A DNA stretch of 59,018 bases from JAFGJQ01 sp964586145 (GTDB lineage Bacteria; Planctomycetota; Phycisphaerae; UBA1845), in contig CAZPHH010000020.1 in assembly GCA_964586145.1 (NCBI GenBank), positions 1 through 59,018 on the forward strand. Reading direction: 5' to 3'. Position numbers and translations under genes: made by a program. Positions within the stretch are counted from its first letter, which is position 1. Every line of letters starts with the position of its first letter. The notes beneath the pieces were generated by a model. That model was given only the letters and a program-made list of their open reading frames with translations. It searched no databases and had not been told where the DNA came from. Shown here in pieces: positions 27,173 through 37,125 of the stretch.

Positions 27173-28930
27173 TCAGTCCGGCGGCAGGGTGGACAGGCGC
27201 TCCGCGACCATCGGGATCGGATTCAGCGCGTAGCTTCGCTGCCACGCCTGGCGGACCTGGGCGACCGGGGCGCCCGCGGCCTGGTACGCCAGGCCCAGGT
27301 AGAACCAGGCCCGCGGATCGTCCGGTCGGTCGCGAAGCTCTCGCCGGAGGTACGCAATGGCCCGCTCCACGTCGTGCGGTTGCCGATCCGCCCGGGACAG
27401 ATGAAAGTGGGCCAGGTCCGAGTACAGCGTGCGGCCGTGCGGGGTCGGCCACGGCTGCCCCTCGCCGCGATACGCGTCGATGCCGGCCAGCAGGTGAAGC
27501 TCGAGGGTCGGCTTGGTGGTGTCCATCGGTTCGAACCGGGCGGCCGGTCCCCAGGCAACCGGGCCGTACCCCGCCAGGCATCCCGTCGCCACGATCGCCA
27601 GCAGAAAGACGCCGACGACCTGGCGCGAATGTCGGGGCGGGGGCGGGCGGCGTCGTTGGGTCGTCCTCGCCAGCAGGATCACGGCGGCCAGAATCACCAC
27701 ACCGAGCCCGATGCCGATTGCGTTGAGCCCAAGGGTGCGATCGATCCAACTCCGCCACGACAGGGCCACGGCCGCGTGCAGCGGCCAGGCCAGCGCGACG
27801 AAGATGAGAAACTCGTGCTCGCGTCGCCGCCACATGCGTTGCAGTCCCATTGCCGCCATCACCCATAGGGCCGGCCAATACAACAGGTGGAACCGTGCTC
27901 CGACCAGGCCGCCGCCAATGACCAGTCCCGCTCCCGCCGCGACCGAGGGAACGAGGCCGGCGGCCAGCGCGCGGCGGCGCCCTCGCCAGCCGCCGCGAAA
28001 GACGGGGGCGAGAGCCGCTGCCGCTCCCGCCAGGAGGGGCACGGTCCAAAGCACGGCCCCGGGCCACACCATGCCGTCGAGGTACACCTGCGTCGCGGCG
28101 AACGGGCCGGCCACCATGTGTTCCTTGGTCGCCTGATAGCCCGTCGTGATTCGGATCAGGGCGTTCCAGACACTGGACACCTCTCCGGCGTCGGTCTGCA
28201 CCGGGCCGGCGGCGAACGCCACCGTCTGGACGAGAAAGAGCCACGCAACGACCGGAACCACGGCAACTGCGAGCGATGTCGCCAGGGAGCGTGTCGCGCT
28301 TGTCCGTTGGCGCAGCGACGCGAGGCACACCATCTCCGCTGCGCCGAGACCGGCGAGAAGGAACAGCCCCTTCCCCAGATGCGTCATCAGCAGCAGGAGC
28401 CAGAGCAGGCCTTTGCGGATGGGCTGCTGCGGGTCACCCACGCGAAACAGGGCCGGCCAGAGCAGCAGCAGGAGCAGGGATTCGGCAAACTCCCCCCGCG
28501 CGTTGCAGAACGCCACCACGTCGGATGTGGTGACGATCAGCAACAGGATGGCGGCCGACGGGCGACCGAGCCGGCGCGGCGCCTCCCGTGCGACCAGCAC
28601 GAGCGTGGCGACACCCAGGAACACCGGCAGCACGCGAAGGCTGATTAGCGATCCCTGGCCCAGGACCGCGCTCGGGACGGCCTGCAGCCACCACCAGAGC
28701 GGCGTGATCGCATCGCTGCGTCGGACTGGGACGTCGATGAAGAATGCGCGGGCGGAGGTCAGCAGTTCTTCCAGCCCGGTCCCCATGACGAAGACCTCGT
28801 CATAGCCCACGCCGCAGCGAACCGCCAGGGCCACGCGCAACACGGCGCCCATCGCGATGCACGCCATCACAAAGGCGAGATACCCGTGGTGGCGACGTGG
28901 GGCGGTTCGCGATGTAGCGGGATGACGCAT
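27173..28930 (-). CDS. multi-spanning glycosyltransferase-39-like membrane protein with TPR tail
   Basis: A 585-residue integral membrane protein. The first loop after TM1 has GVGYDEVFV, the acidic pair typical of the GT-C (GT39/ArnT/PMT) fold. Roughly ten to twelve hydrophobic segments follow up to residue 470. The soluble C-terminal 110 residues contain tetratricopeptide-like helices (VERAIAYLRRELRDRPDDPRAWFYLGLAYQAAG). It probably transfers a sugar from a polyprenyl-phosphate donor to an envelope acceptor; donor and acceptor are unknown. The start ATG at 28930 is chosen because the positively charged N-terminus and TM1 follow it. It lies 80 nt downstream of atpC on the same strand and may be read through from the ATP synthase operon. 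Confidence 0.7.
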   Translation of the reverse strand: MRHPATSRTAPRRHHGYLAFVMACIAMGAVLRVALAVRCGVGYDEVFVMGTGLEELLTSARAFFIDVPVRRSDAITPLWWWLQAVPSAVLGQGSLISLRVLPVFLGVATLVLVAREAPRRLGRPSAAILLLIVTTSDVVAFCNARGEFAESLLLLLLWPALFRVGDPQQPIRKGLLWLLLLMTHLGKGLFLLAGLGAAEMVCLASLRQRTSATRSLATSLAVAVVPVVAWLFLVQTVAFAAGPVQTDAGEVSSVWNALIRITTGYQATKEHMVAGPFAATQVYLDGMVWPGAVLWTVPLLAGAAAALAPVFRGGWRGRRRALAAGLVPSVAAGAGLVIGGGLVGARFHLLYWPALWVMAAMGLQRMWRRREHEFLIFVALAWPLHAAVALSWRSWIDRTLGLNAIGIGLGVVILAAVILLARTTQRRRPPPPRHSRQVVGVFLLAIVATGCLAGYGPVAWGPAARFEPMDTTKPTLELHLLAGIDAYRGEGQPWPTPHGRTLYSDLAHFHLSRADRQPHDVERAIAYLRRELRDRPDDPRAWFYLGLAYQAAGAPVAQVRQAWQRSYALNPIPMVAERLSTLPPD

Positions 28931-29010
28931 GGATTCGGTCGCCGACGCCGGCGCTCGCCTTCCTTCCGGGCATGCGGGCGCCAAGCGGCTCGACCGTACC
29001 GCAGAAACGC

Positions 29011-29415
29011 TTACCGCGTCAACTTCAGCCGGGTGGACGCTCGATGAACGGCGCGGCGGCGTGCTGCCAGGGCCTGGTCGTCGGTCGCGCGGATTTGGCG
29101 GGCCTGTTCCAGTGCGGCCCACTCGGCTTGTGCGTCGATCTCCTCGGGCTTGTGGGCCTGCGGGGTCAACACCACCAGATGGTTGTGCAGCATCTGGGCG
29201 AAGCCGCCGTCGAGGAACATGTGCCTGAGGCGGCCTTCGCGGGTCTCCATCCGCAGGATTCCGACGCCCAGCCTGCAGACGAGCGGAGCGCGGTTCGGCA
29301 GCAGGCCGATCTCGCCGTCGTGCGCGGGCAGGGCGACGAAGGCGACCGGCGCATCGAACACCTTCCGCTCCGGCGTGATCACCGCACACTGAAAATCGAT
29401 TCGTTTGCGGGCCAT
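29011..29415 (-). CDS. atpC: ATP synthase F1 epsilon subunit
   Basis: A 134-residue subunit of the F1 central stalk. The N-terminal beta-sandwich has FQCAVITPERKVFDAPVAFV, PAHDGEIGLLPNRAPLV and the following strands. The C-terminal helical hairpin contains EEIDAQAEWAALEQARQ. The ATG at 29415 is preceded by AAGG and the domain starts directly after it. It is the last gene of the F-type operon, 60 nt after atpD. Confidence 0.95.
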   Translation of the reverse strand: MARKRIDFQCAVITPERKVFDAPVAFVALPAHDGEIGLLPNRAPLVCRLGVGILRMETREGRLRHMFLDGGFAQMLHNHLVVLTPQAHKPEEIDAQAEWAALEQARQIRATDDQALAARRRAVHRASTRLKLTR

Positions 29416-29475
29416 GGAATTCACCTTCGTCTGTTCGAGACGCCGGCCGGACGCCTGCACCGCCGATCGCCCTTC

Positions 29476-30939
<1,464 letters not shown>

Positions 30940-30958
30940 ACGGGGCCTCCAGCAGTGT

Positions 30959-31459
30959 GGAATTGCGAATCGCGAATTACGAATTGCGAATGTCGCCTGC
31001 GCCACAACGCCGCCGGACGTTGCGAACGATGGCTACCAGCACGCGGACGATCTCATCCGCTTCCTGCACAATTTCCGTCATTCGCGTTGTCGACACGAGC
31101 TTCAGTTCTCGCACCAGCCGGAGCCAATAGAGACACTCTCGCGCCTCTGCACGGGCGATGCTCATGCGTCGTCCGAAATCCGCCTTCGAGTGGGCGCCCT
31201 GGGCCTCTTCCACGTTGGCCCCGACACTGGCGCCGGCGCGAGCCAACTGCCGGGCGATGGTCTGCCCGGCAACGGACCGCGGTATGGAATTGACCAAGCG
31301 CATCACCCTGACGGCGAATCGGAACGTCCGCTCCTGTATCTCATGTGGCTGATAGTCAGGTTCCAGCTCCGAACTGCATTCGCTCTGCCTTGATCTCATG
31401 GAACTCATCCACCCGGTTCTTTCGCAATTCCTAATTCGTCATTCGCAATTCGCAATTCC
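30959..31459 (-). mobile_element. four-helix-bundle (S23/IVP) cassette with inverted ends
   Basis: A 501-bp unit with imperfect terminal inverted repeats. The left end at 30959-30992 begins GGAATTGCGAAT. The right end at 31459-31426, read on the minus strand, also begins GGAATTGCGAAT. They match at 29 of 34 positions. It carries one gene, whose stop codon lies inside the left repeat. It is inserted between atpG and atpD, directly after the atpG stop codon and about 20 nt before the atpD start. No clear target duplication is visible. The type mobile_element is an inference from the boundaries and the single-gene content. Confidence 0.65.
30977..31408 (-). CDS. four-helix-bundle protein (23S rRNA intervening-sequence/S23 family)
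   Basis: A 143-residue all-helical protein of the S23/IVP family, first known from intervening sequences of 23S rRNA genes and now found scattered in many genomes. The family pattern is clear: ERTFRFAVRVMRLVNSIPRS, ARQLARAGASVGANVEEAQ, the charged DFGRRMSIARAEARECLYWL, and a fourth helix. The related Avd protein of diversity-generating retroelements binds nucleic acids, but no reverse transcriptase is present here. The C-terminal GDIRNS is encoded by the inverted repeat. The ATG at 31408 is used, with 31399 possible. It lies within the ATP synthase operon on the same strand, so it would be expressed with the operon. Confidence 0.88.
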   Translation of the reverse strand: MSSMRSRQSECSSELEPDYQPHEIQERTFRFAVRVMRLVNSIPRSVAGQTIARQLARAGASVGANVEEAQGAHSKADFGRRMSIARAEARECLYWLRLVRELKLVSTTRMTEIVQEADEIVRVLVAIVRNVRRRCGAGDIRNS

Positions 31460-32343
31460 TACGATATCGCTGCCGCTCCGCCGACGATGTCCAGCAGTTC
31501 CATCGTGATCTGGGTCTGCCGGGCCCGGTTGAACTGCCGGGAGAGGCTGCGGATCATGTCGCCGGCGGCGTCGGTGGCGGCCTTCATGGCCACCATGCGG
31601 GCGACGTTCTCACTGACCATGGCGTCCAGGAAGTACTGGTAGACCGTCGCCTTCACCGCCGCCGGCAGCAACTCCCGGAGCAACTCGGCGGCCGGGGGCG
31701 TGAAATCGAACGCCACGGCGGGGCCCTCCGGTTCCGCCGCCGGGTCGGCCGCGGGCATCGGGTGAAAGGGCAGCAGCCGCGCACAGGTCGGCTCCTGCCG
31801 GCCTGCGGATACGAACTTCATGTAGACGATGTCGATCCAGTCCACCCGTCGGGCCTGGTAGTCCTCGATGAAACCTTCCGCAATGGGTTCGATGTCGGCG
31901 AAGCGGGGCGTATCGCCCACTTTCGTGTACTTCTGCGCCATGGCCCGCCGGAGGAACGTGAAGTAATTCACCCCCTTTTTGCCCACCACGTGCAGGTCCG
32001 TCTCCGAGCCGTCTCCGTCGCCGGTCCGGAGCCGCGCCTGCGCCGCCCGCAGCAGCAGGGCGTTGTATCCGCCGCACAGGCCGCGGTTGGAGGTGAGCAG
32101 CAGGATCGCGCCTCGGCCCGCGTCGCGGTTCACATGCAGCAGGGGGTGTTCCGCGTGCTCGCCGGCGGCCGCGGCGATCTTCTGCACCAGATCGGCGATG
32201 CCGTATGCGTAGGGTCGGCCCGCCGTCGCCCGGTTCAGCGATTGCTGGTACTTGGACGTGGCGATGAGCTGCATGGTCCGCGTGATCTTGCGGATGTTGC
32301 GGACCGCCCTGCGGCGTTTGTGGATTGCCCGTGCCTTGGCCAT
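31459..32343 (-). CDS. atpG: ATP synthase F1 gamma subunit
   Basis: A 294-residue rotor subunit that couples F0 rotation to catalysis. The N-terminal helix (IHKRRRAVRNIRKITRTMQLI) and C-terminal helix (FNRARQTQITMELLDIVGG) that form the coiled-coil shaft are both present. GAILLLTSNRGLCGGYN is the family signature. The length is normal. GGGGGA precedes the ATG. The stop codon TAG at 31461-31459 touches the right end of the four-helix-bundle cassette, so that insertion did not alter the protein. Confidence 0.96.
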   Translation of the reverse strand: MAKARAIHKRRRAVRNIRKITRTMQLIATSKYQQSLNRATAGRPYAYGIADLVQKIAAAAGEHAEHPLLHVNRDAGRGAILLLTSNRGLCGGYNALLLRAAQARLRTGDGDGSETDLHVVGKKGVNYFTFLRRAMAQKYTKVGDTPRFADIEPIAEGFIEDYQARRVDWIDIVYMKFVSAGRQEPTCARLLPFHPMPAADPAAEPEGPAVAFDFTPPAAELLRELLPAAVKATVYQYFLDAMVSENVARMVAMKAATDAAGDMIRSLSRQFNRARQTQITMELLDIVGGAAAIS

Positions 32344-32361
32344 GCCAGTCCCCCGCGGTGT

Positions 32362-34038
32362 CTACGCCTTGGCCGGTTCATCCGTTCCGGCGGCAAACCG
32401 CGGTTTGAAGTTCTTCATCACGTCACGAAACGTCTCGGTCAGTTCATCGGTCAGCGTGCCGGTGCGATGGAGTTCCTCACCGATCTCCGGATGCTCGTCG
32501 TGGAGGTGTCGTAGCATGTCTTTCTCGAACGTCGGCACCTTGTTCAACGGGAGATCGTCCAGAAAGCCCAGCGTGCCGGCCAGGAGGCTGAGAATCTGGT
32601 CCGTGACGGGGTACGGCTGGTATTGGGGCTGCTTGAGCAGCTCCACGATTCGGCGGCCCCGGTCCAACTGCTTCTGGGTGGCGGCGTCGAGGTCCGTGCC
32701 CAACTGGGCAAACGCTTCCAGCTCGCGATACGCGGCCAGATCCAGCCGCAGCGAGCCGGCCACCTTCTTCATGGCCTTCACCTGGGCCTTGCCGCCCACG
32801 CGGGAGACGCTGATGCCCACGTTCACCGCCGGCCGAACGCCCGCGAAAAAAAGGTCGGGCTCCAGGTAGATCTGCCCGTCAGTGATGCTGATTACGTTGG
32901 TGGGGATGTAGGCCGACACCTCGCCCTCGAGCGTTTCGATGATGGGCAGGGCGGTAAGCGAGCCGCCGCTGGCGGGGTCGACTGCGATTTCGTGGTCTGC
33001 CTCGCCGAGTTCCGGGAGGTCCGCGGTGGTCTCCCACGTGCCGGGCACGCCGACGTACGTCTTGCCGTTGACACCGCCCGCGTGGTAGCCCTCGCCCTTC
33101 CTTACGATCGCGCGGCGCTCGGCCAGCTTGCAGGCCCGCTCGAGCAGACGGCTGTGCAGGTAGAACACGTCGCCGGGGTAGGCCTCGCGGCCGGGCGGCC
33201 GGCGGAGCAGCAGGGAGAGCTGCCGGTAGGCGGCGGCCTGCTTGCTCAGGTCGTCGAATACGCAGAGCGTATGCCGGCCCTGTTCGTACATGAAGTACTC
33301 GGCCATGGCCGCCCCGGCGTAGGGGGCCACGTACTGCAGGGGGGCGGACGTGGAGCTGGGGGCGCAGACCACGATGGTGTAGTCCATGGCGCCGTGTTGG
33401 CGCAGGGTGTCGACCACGCTCGCCACGGTGGATTCCTTCAACCCGATGGCCACGTAGACGCAAATCACCTCGCCGCCGCGCTGGTTGAGGATGGTGTCAA
33501 CGGCAATGGCCGTCTTGCCGGTTTTCCGGTCGCCGATGATGAGCTCGCGCTGTCCGCGGCCGATGGGGATCATGCTGTCGATGGCCTTGATGCCGGTCTG
33601 GAGGGGCTGGTTGACCGGCTGCCGCTCGGCGATGCCGGGGGCCTTGAACTCCAGGGGTCGCCGGTGCGGGGATTCGATCACGCCCTTGCCGTCCAGCGGG
33701 CGTCCGAGGGGGTCGACCACGCGTCCGATCATCGCCTCGCCGACGGGTACGGACAGTAGCCGGCCGGTGCGACGGACCTCATCTCCCTCGCCGATATGGA
33801 GGTATTCTCCGAGGATGATCACGCCCACGGAGGTTTCTTCCAGGTTGAGCACCTGGCCCTGTGAACCGTCGTGGAACTCGACGAGTTCGCCCGCCATGCA
33901 GTTGCTCAGGCCGTAGACGCGGGCGATGCCGTCGCCCACTTCCAGCACCTTGCCCACCTCCGAGACGTCCACCTCGCGGCGGTAGTTTTCGATCTCCTGT
34001 CGGATGACCGACGAGATTTCATCGACCTTGATCTTCAT
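32362..34038 (-). CDS. atpA: ATP synthase F1 alpha subunit
   Basis: A 558-residue non-catalytic nucleotide-binding subunit. The P-loop GDRKTGKTAIAVD lies near residue 170, and the hexamer-interface and C-terminal helical regions are complete. The C-terminal part is somewhat longer than in E. coli (513). AAGGAA precedes the ATG. Its first 20 nt overlap the end of atpH, so the two are translationally linked. It is followed after 18 nt by atpG. Confidence 0.97.
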   Translation of the reverse strand: MKIKVDEISSVIRQEIENYRREVDVSEVGKVLEVGDGIARVYGLSNCMAGELVEFHDGSQGQVLNLEETSVGVIILGEYLHIGEGDEVRRTGRLLSVPVGEAMIGRVVDPLGRPLDGKGVIESPHRRPLEFKAPGIAERQPVNQPLQTGIKAIDSMIPIGRGQRELIIGDRKTGKTAIAVDTILNQRGGEVICVYVAIGLKESTVASVVDTLRQHGAMDYTIVVCAPSSTSAPLQYVAPYAGAAMAEYFMYEQGRHTLCVFDDLSKQAAAYRQLSLLLRRPPGREAYPGDVFYLHSRLLERACKLAERRAIVRKGEGYHAGGVNGKTYVGVPGTWETTADLPELGEADHEIAVDPASGGSLTALPIIETLEGEVSAYIPTNVISITDGQIYLEPDLFFAGVRPAVNVGISVSRVGGKAQVKAMKKVAGSLRLDLAAYRELEAFAQLGTDLDAATQKQLDRGRRIVELLKQPQYQPYPVTDQILSLLAGTLGFLDDLPLNKVPTFEKDMLRHLHDEHPEIGEELHRTGTLTDELTETFRDVMKNFKPRFAAGTDEPAKA

Positions 34039-34651
34039 GCGTGTTCCTTCCGCGGCGCCCGTCTTCGAAATAAGGCTTGCCGCTGTGGATTTCGCGGGCC
34101 GCTCGGTCGATCAGCTCGCCCCGCAGCTTCTGCAGATGGCGGCGTACGGTCACGTCGTACTTGTCGTCCTCGATTCGCACAACCATGCCGCCGATCATGT
34201 TCGTGTCGACCGTTTCCACCAGCCGGGGCTTGCGGCCGGACAGGTCGGCCGCCACTTGGGCCAGGCGGTTTCGCAGCCGGTCGGGCAGGGGGACTGCCGT
34301 GGTGACGTGGATGTCCACTTCGTTGCGTCGGCGCTCCAGCCCCAGGTGGTACTCCTGGCAGATGGGACGGAGCAGGTTGAGCCGGTTCTTGTCGTTGAGC
34401 ACAAGCAGCGTGTTCAGCAGTCGGTCGCTCATCCGGCCGCGGAGCTTCTCCAGGATGGCCCGGCGAGCGTGGATGTCGACGGACCGGCCGAGGAACAGGT
34501 CGGCCAGGTCGCGATCCCGATCGAGCAGGCCCAGCAGGTCGGTCATCTCGGCTATCAGGGCGTCCGCCTCGCCGGCGGCCTCGGCCAGGTCGAGCAGGGC
34601 GTGGGCATAGACCCGTGCGATGGCGATCCGGATGTCATCTCCCGTCGGCAT
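34019..34651 (-). CDS. atpH: ATP synthase F1 delta subunit
   Basis: A 210-residue peripheral-stalk subunit that ties F1 to the b subunits. The N-terminal helical bundle has RVYAHALLDLAEAAGEAD, and the C-terminal domain has MIGGMVVRIEDDKYDVTVRRHLQKL, the usual delta signature. The length is somewhat above the family norm (about 180) because of a basic tail, RRGRNTHEDQGR, which overlaps the atpA start. The ATG at 34651 is chosen for GGGAAG just upstream and the position of the helical domain. Confidence 0.9.
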   Translation of the reverse strand: MPTGDDIRIAIARVYAHALLDLAEAAGEADALIAEMTDLLGLLDRDRDLADLFLGRSVDIHARRAILEKLRGRMSDRLLNTLLVLNDKNRLNLLRPICQEYHLGLERRRNEVDIHVTTAVPLPDRLRNRLAQVAADLSGRKPRLVETVDTNMIGGMVVRIEDDKYDVTVRRHLQKLRGELIDRAAREIHSGKPYFEDGRRGRNTHEDQGR

Positions 34652-34695
34652 CTTCCCGCATCCTCGCGGACGGCCGCGTCGTGTGTACCCGGCGG

Positions 34696-35352
34696 TCAGT
34701 TCTGCTGGGTGCGGCTGATCCGCGACAGTTCCTCGATGGACTCCTCGAGGAGTCGCTCGTGGGCCTTTTCGTCCAGTTCGGCCTGGATGACCCGGGCGGC
34801 GACCTCCGTGGAGAGCTGCGCCGTCAGCGCGTACAAATCCTTGACGGCCGTGTCGCAAGCGGCCCCGATCTCCCGCCGGGCCCGTTCCAGCGTGGCCTCG
34901 GCGTCCTCGCGGGCCTGGTTCTCGATCTTGCGCCGCAGGACCTCGGCGTCGCGTCGGCCCTCGTCCACGATGGCCGACGCCTCGTCCCGGGCGTTCTGCA
35001 GCATGGCGACGCACTCCCGAAGGTGCTCCTTCGCCTGCTCCCGGTCGTCCTTCGCGTGCTCGAGCGAGGCGCGGATGAACTCCTCCCGCCTCTGCAGCGC
35101 CGTAAGGACGTAGGGCCAGACGAGCTTTCCCAGCGCCCACAGGACCACCGCGAAGATGACGAGGGTCCAGATCGCGTTGCCCAGGTCACCGCCGAACAGG
35201 TTGGGCGCACCGGATCCGGGGTCCGCCGCGCTCGCAAGACGGACCGGGGCGAGCGCGGCCAGGCCGGCCAGGCCGATCCGGCCGCCTGCCGGTCTTCTTC
35301 CGGCGATGCTCACACGAACGCCCATGAGGGAGAGTTCCCGCGTTCCGAACAC
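34696..35352 (-). CDS. atpF: ATP synthase F0 b subunit
   Basis: A 218-residue stator subunit. A single transmembrane segment (residues about 58-78, NAIWTLVIFAVVLWALGKLVW) is followed by a long charged coiled coil to about residue 190. Unusually the membrane segment is preceded by about 50 residues that resemble a cleavable signal peptide (ending RLASAAD). GTG at 35352 is chosen for AAGGA 7 nt upstream; an ATG at 35325 is the alternative and would shorten but not remove this extension. It lies 10 nt downstream of atpE. Confidence 0.92.
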   Translation of the reverse strand: MFGTRELSLMGVRVSIAGRRPAGGRIGLAGLAALAPVRLASAADPGSGAPNLFGGDLGNAIWTLVIFAVVLWALGKLVWPYVLTALQRREEFIRASLEHAKDDREQAKEHLRECVAMLQNARDEASAIVDEGRRDAEVLRRKIENQAREDAEATLERARREIGAACDTAVKDLYALTAQLSTEVAARVIQAELDEKAHERLLEESIEELSRISRTQQN

Positions 35353-35362
35353 GACGACATCC

Positions 35363-35719
35363 TTACAGCACGGCCAGCAGGCAGACGACCACGCCGAACA
35401 GGGTGGCCCCCTCGACCATGGCGGCGGTGATGACCGTCGCTCCGTTGATCGCTCCGGACGCCTCCGGCTGACGGGCCATGGATTCCACCGCGGAAGTGCC
35501 GATCCGGGCGATGCCGGTCGCCCCGGCCAGCAGTACCAGGCCCGCCCCGAAACACGCGCTCACCTTGACCAGGCCCAGGTCAGTGAACACCCGACTGCCG
35601 ATCGATGCCGCCTCGGCGGCCGCGCCCGCTTCCTCTGCGGCCGGCGCCACCGCACTGCTCAGAGCCAGCACTCCGCCGACCACGAGAATCAGCACCAGAA
35701 CTCCTCGCTTCGTTGCCAT
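35363..35719 (-). CDS. atpE: ATP synthase F0 c subunit
   Basis: A 118-residue rotor-ring subunit. The mature part has two hydrophobic helices joined by the ARQPE loop, with the ion-carrying glutamate at Glu103 in MVEGATLF. The residue after it is Gly, not the Ser or Thr of Na-dependent rings, which points to proton coupling. The N-terminal about 30 residues (GVLVLILVVGGVLALSS ... APAAEE) form an extra hydrophobic segment resembling a signal peptide, which makes it longer than the usual 70-90 residues. Arg72 in the first helix (GIARIG) is uncommon. AGAAGG precedes the ATG. Confidence 0.93.
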   Translation of the reverse strand: MATKRGVLVLILVVGGVLALSSAVAPAAEEAGAAAEAASIGSRVFTDLGLVKVSACFGAGLVLLAGATGIARIGTSAVESMARQPEASGAINGATVITAAMVEGATLFGVVVCLLAVL

Positions 35720-35841
35720 ATCTGCTTTTCCTTCTTTCAACCGTGCAATTCGGCGGGGGCGAATCGCGAACCGTATGCCATCGCAATCACGCGTGTCGGC
35801 CCGTTTGCCCCGCGGCTCCGGGCATGCCGATTGCACCTGCC

Positions 35842-36708
35842 TCAATGGTGCGTCGCTCCGGCCCCCGCGGCTGCTTCTCCGGAAGGTTCTCCGTGGTGGA
35901 TCTGCACCGCCTGTCCGATGAACACCGCCGTCAGGAACGTGAATACGAAAGCCTGCAGGAAGGCGACAAACAACTCCAGGAAATTGAACACCACGCTGAC
36001 CAGCACAATCGGAACCGCCGCCGCCAGGCCCACCCCCAGCCCGGAAGCCCCCGCCATGCCGATCAGACTCAGCAGCACGGCAAGCAGAATGTGCCCGGCG
36101 ATCATATTGGCAAACAGCCGGAACGCCAGGGCGAACGTCTTGGCCGCCAGCCCGATCAGTTCCAGGACGGCGATCAGCGGCGCGATGAAGAGGGGCCCCT
36201 GGAAAAAGTGCCGGAGGTACGCCGTGCCGTTCTCGCGGAAGCCGCTGCCGACCACCACGACCAGCGTGCAGACGGCCAGCGTTCCCGTGGTCCAGATGTT
36301 GCCCGTGGCCGTGCCCCCCACGCCGAACGGCAGAACCAGCCGGGTCAGCGGTTCCAGCGGGACCAAACCGAGCACATTGCACAACAGGATGAAGAAGAAT
36401 ACGGTCCATAGGTATGGGATGAACCGGTCCGTCTGGTCGCCCAGGTTCGGCCGCGCTACGTAATCGCGCAGAAACGAGCAGATGGTGTCCACGAAGTTGC
36501 GTCCGCCACGCGGCGTCAGGTCGCCGAACAGGTCGCCCGTGCTCACCCAGAAGCAGGCCCGTCGCAGGAGGACGATCAGCAGAACGGCCGCAACCATCTG
36601 CATCACGATGTGGTTGGAGAGAATCGTGATCCCCCGCGCGGACCAGAACGGGTGCTGAACCACGTGGTCCAGTGGCGTGCCCGATGCCAGGATGCCCAAC
36701 ATGCTCAT
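35842..36708 (-). CDS. atpB: ATP synthase F0 a subunit
   Basis: A 288-residue membrane subunit that forms the proton half-channels. Five to six hydrophobic helices are visible. The essential arginine is Arg197 in the motif FALAFRLFANMIAGH, as in all F-type a subunits. The start ATG at 36708 follows GGGGAG and lies 3 nt after the preceding stop codon. The gap to atpE is 122 nt, the largest in the operon apart from the cassette. Confidence 0.95.
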   Translation of the reverse strand: MSMLGILASGTPLDHVVQHPFWSARGITILSNHIVMQMVAAVLLIVLLRRACFWVSTGDLFGDLTPRGGRNFVDTICSFLRDYVARPNLGDQTDRFIPYLWTVFFFILLCNVLGLVPLEPLTRLVLPFGVGGTATGNIWTTGTLAVCTLVVVVGSGFRENGTAYLRHFFQGPLFIAPLIAVLELIGLAAKTFALAFRLFANMIAGHILLAVLLSLIGMAGASGLGVGLAAAVPIVLVSVVFNFLELFVAFLQAFVFTFLTAVFIGQAVQIHHGEPSGEAAAGAGATHH

Positions 36709-36711
36709 CGC

Positions 36712-37125
36712 CTACTCCCCGGGCAGCCGTCGCTGTGCTCGCACCAGGTATACCGCCTCAATCGTCAGCACCACCGCGTAGCTGAGGCCCAGCCAGAGCA
36801 GAAACGGCCGTGGAGAAACCCATCCGGTCAACACCAGCCCCAGGCCGATCGCCAGCGCCGCGCCGAACCGCACGCCGGTGCTCGCCAGCATCGCGGTCGC
36901 CCAGTCTCCACGGCGTTTGCGACAGATCACCGCAAACGCAAGAAGCCCGATCCAGTTCGCCGCCAGGCCCGCCGCGCACCCGGCCGCCATGCCGACCAGA
37001 CCGCCGGGCCCGCTCAAACGAACGGTCGGCACCACGCCCGCCGCCGCGGCCACGGCGATGCCCGCCAGGCCGGCGACGAAAGGTGCGACCAAACGGTGCC
37101 AGTCCATGACCAATGACTCATCCAC
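36712..37125 (-). CDS. AtpI/AtpR-like membrane protein of the ATP synthase operon
   Basis: A 137-residue protein with four predicted transmembrane segments and a basic C-terminus. It occupies the position where atpI or atpR is found before atpB in other operons; such proteins aid c-ring assembly or magnesium supply. No diagnostic motif was recognised, so the family assignment rests on size, topology and position. The GTG at 37125 overlaps the end of the preceding gene by 8 nt; an ATG at 37107 is the alternative. Confidence 0.65.
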   Translation of the reverse strand: MDESLVMDWHRLVAPFVAGLAGIAVAAAAGVVPTVRLSGPGGLVGMAAGCAAGLAANWIGLLAFAVICRKRRGDWATAMLASTGVRFGAALAIGLGLVLTGWVSPRPFLLWLGLSYAVVLTIEAVYLVRAQRRLPGE

